Shown: positions 63,781 through 64,000 of the stretch, in pieces | How the letters are laid out: every line of letters starts with the position of its first letter | How positions within the stretch are numbered: the first letter of the stretch is position 1 | Assembly: GCA_029688905.1 (NCBI GenBank) | Contig: JARULB010000007.1 | Location: forward strand, 154,965 to 218,964 | Length of the DNA stretch: 64,000 nt | Reading direction: 5' to 3' | From: Balneolales bacterium ANBcel1 | GTDB lineage: Bacteria; Bacteroidota; Rhodothermia; Balneolales; Natronogracilivirgulaceae | The notes under the pieces: model-generated | What the model was told of the DNA's origin: nothing | Databases searched by the model: none | The model's input: the letters and a program-made list of their open reading frames with translations, nothing else | Made by a program: the position numbers and the translations under genes

Positions 63781-64000
63781 GCAGTTTTAGACATTCCGTC
63801 ATTGCATCCGTGGAGGGATGATTCCGGGAACTGCAGCAAGTGGTTCTTTGAAGGATACATAGACATGACAAAATAATAAAGTTGATGCCGGGTTACCGCA
63901 ATGTACTGTAGCCGGACGCATGCCGGAGAAAAATACGCAACGAGTGATAAATAAGGAAGTTGGATTGCGGGGGGTGAGGGGCCAGGTCGTGGGTGTGAGT
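63781..64000. other. right-edge interval, no gene seen
   Basis: The last 220 bp lie upstream of the GT2 fusion gene and should contain its promoter. No coding region, terminator or RNA gene can be supported before the window ends. Confidence 0.5.

Noticed and set aside
1..64000. search for a defence system, prophage, CRISPR array or mobile element
   Set aside because: No transposase, integrase, phage structural gene, restriction gene, toxin-antitoxin pair or regularly spaced repeat was seen; the gene content is housekeeping and envelope-related.

Overview
The window looks like chromosomal DNA of a salt-adapted Gram-negative bacterium of the Bacteroidota / Rhodothermota / Balneolota assemblage; this placement is inferred from gene content, not from a search. 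Supporting genes are a BatA-type N-terminal-domain protein, DUF4199, DUF2007 and DUF2085 proteins, an orphan TonB, GTP-type PEP carboxykinase beside pyruvate phosphate dikinase, and queuosine genes. Two glycine-betaine uptake systems (BCCT and ProXVW) point to a saline habitat. Coding density is high and base composition is moderately GC-rich throughout. I found no rRNA, tRNA, CRISPR array, insertion sequence, integrase or phage gene, so this is core genome rather than an island.

Layout. 1-2.5 kb: a GCS2-CBS protein cut by the left edge, queD and pdxH. 2.9-10.7 kb, all on the minus strand: a small hypothetical, a BCCT transporter, proW, proV, proX, an outer-membrane porin and a thiol-type ArsR repressor, forming an osmolyte-uptake block. 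10.9-19.9 kb: a PEP-centred block with ppdK, a DASS/SLC13 carboxylate transporter with an unusual soluble insertion, a response regulator, a histidine kinase, and pckG. 20-27.6 kb: tonB, murB, a secreted App1-family protein, a very acidic unknown protein with short internal repeats, a lone ABC ATPase, an M29 aminopeptidase and purU. 27.8-39 kb: a loose protein-quality-control cluster on the minus strand (clpB, cbpA-type J protein, HtrA/DegP, hsp20, dnaK), interrupted by a LMW-PTP/ArsC-like gene and aroF (class II DAHP synthase). 39-48.5 kb: aroA, a 995-residue TPR protein, a CBS-ACT-like protein, hflX, a membrane protein and a BatA-type protein. 48.5-51.2 kb: a beta-propeller lipoprotein gene on the plus strand, divergent from the BatA gene. 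51.4-60.2 kb: about eleven closely packed minus-strand genes for envelope and central metabolism (TIGR01777 epimerase, cdsA, DUF2007, CPBP protease, DUF4199, DUF2085, nadC, thioesterase, accA, a GT2 enzyme and a polyprenyl glycosylphosphotransferase). 60.3-63.8 kb: tgt, then a GT2-phosphoglycosyltransferase fusion.

The genes form three coherent themes. The first is compatible-solute import, with a porin and a repressor gene at its head. The second is PEP supply: PPDK and PEPCK flank a carboxylate transporter that appears to carry its own two-component system. The third is envelope polysaccharide and phospholipid synthesis. Several strong intrinsic terminators delimit the units, including one inside the proX-proV interval. 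The most unusual things I see are the soluble insertion in the DASS transporter, which resembles the membrane-proximal domain of RND/HlyD adaptor proteins; the roughly 100-residue insertion in the dimerisation domain of the adjacent kinase; the GT2 fusion whose phosphoglycosyltransferase half has lost its catalytic motifs; and a Tgt that lacks two of three zinc cysteines.
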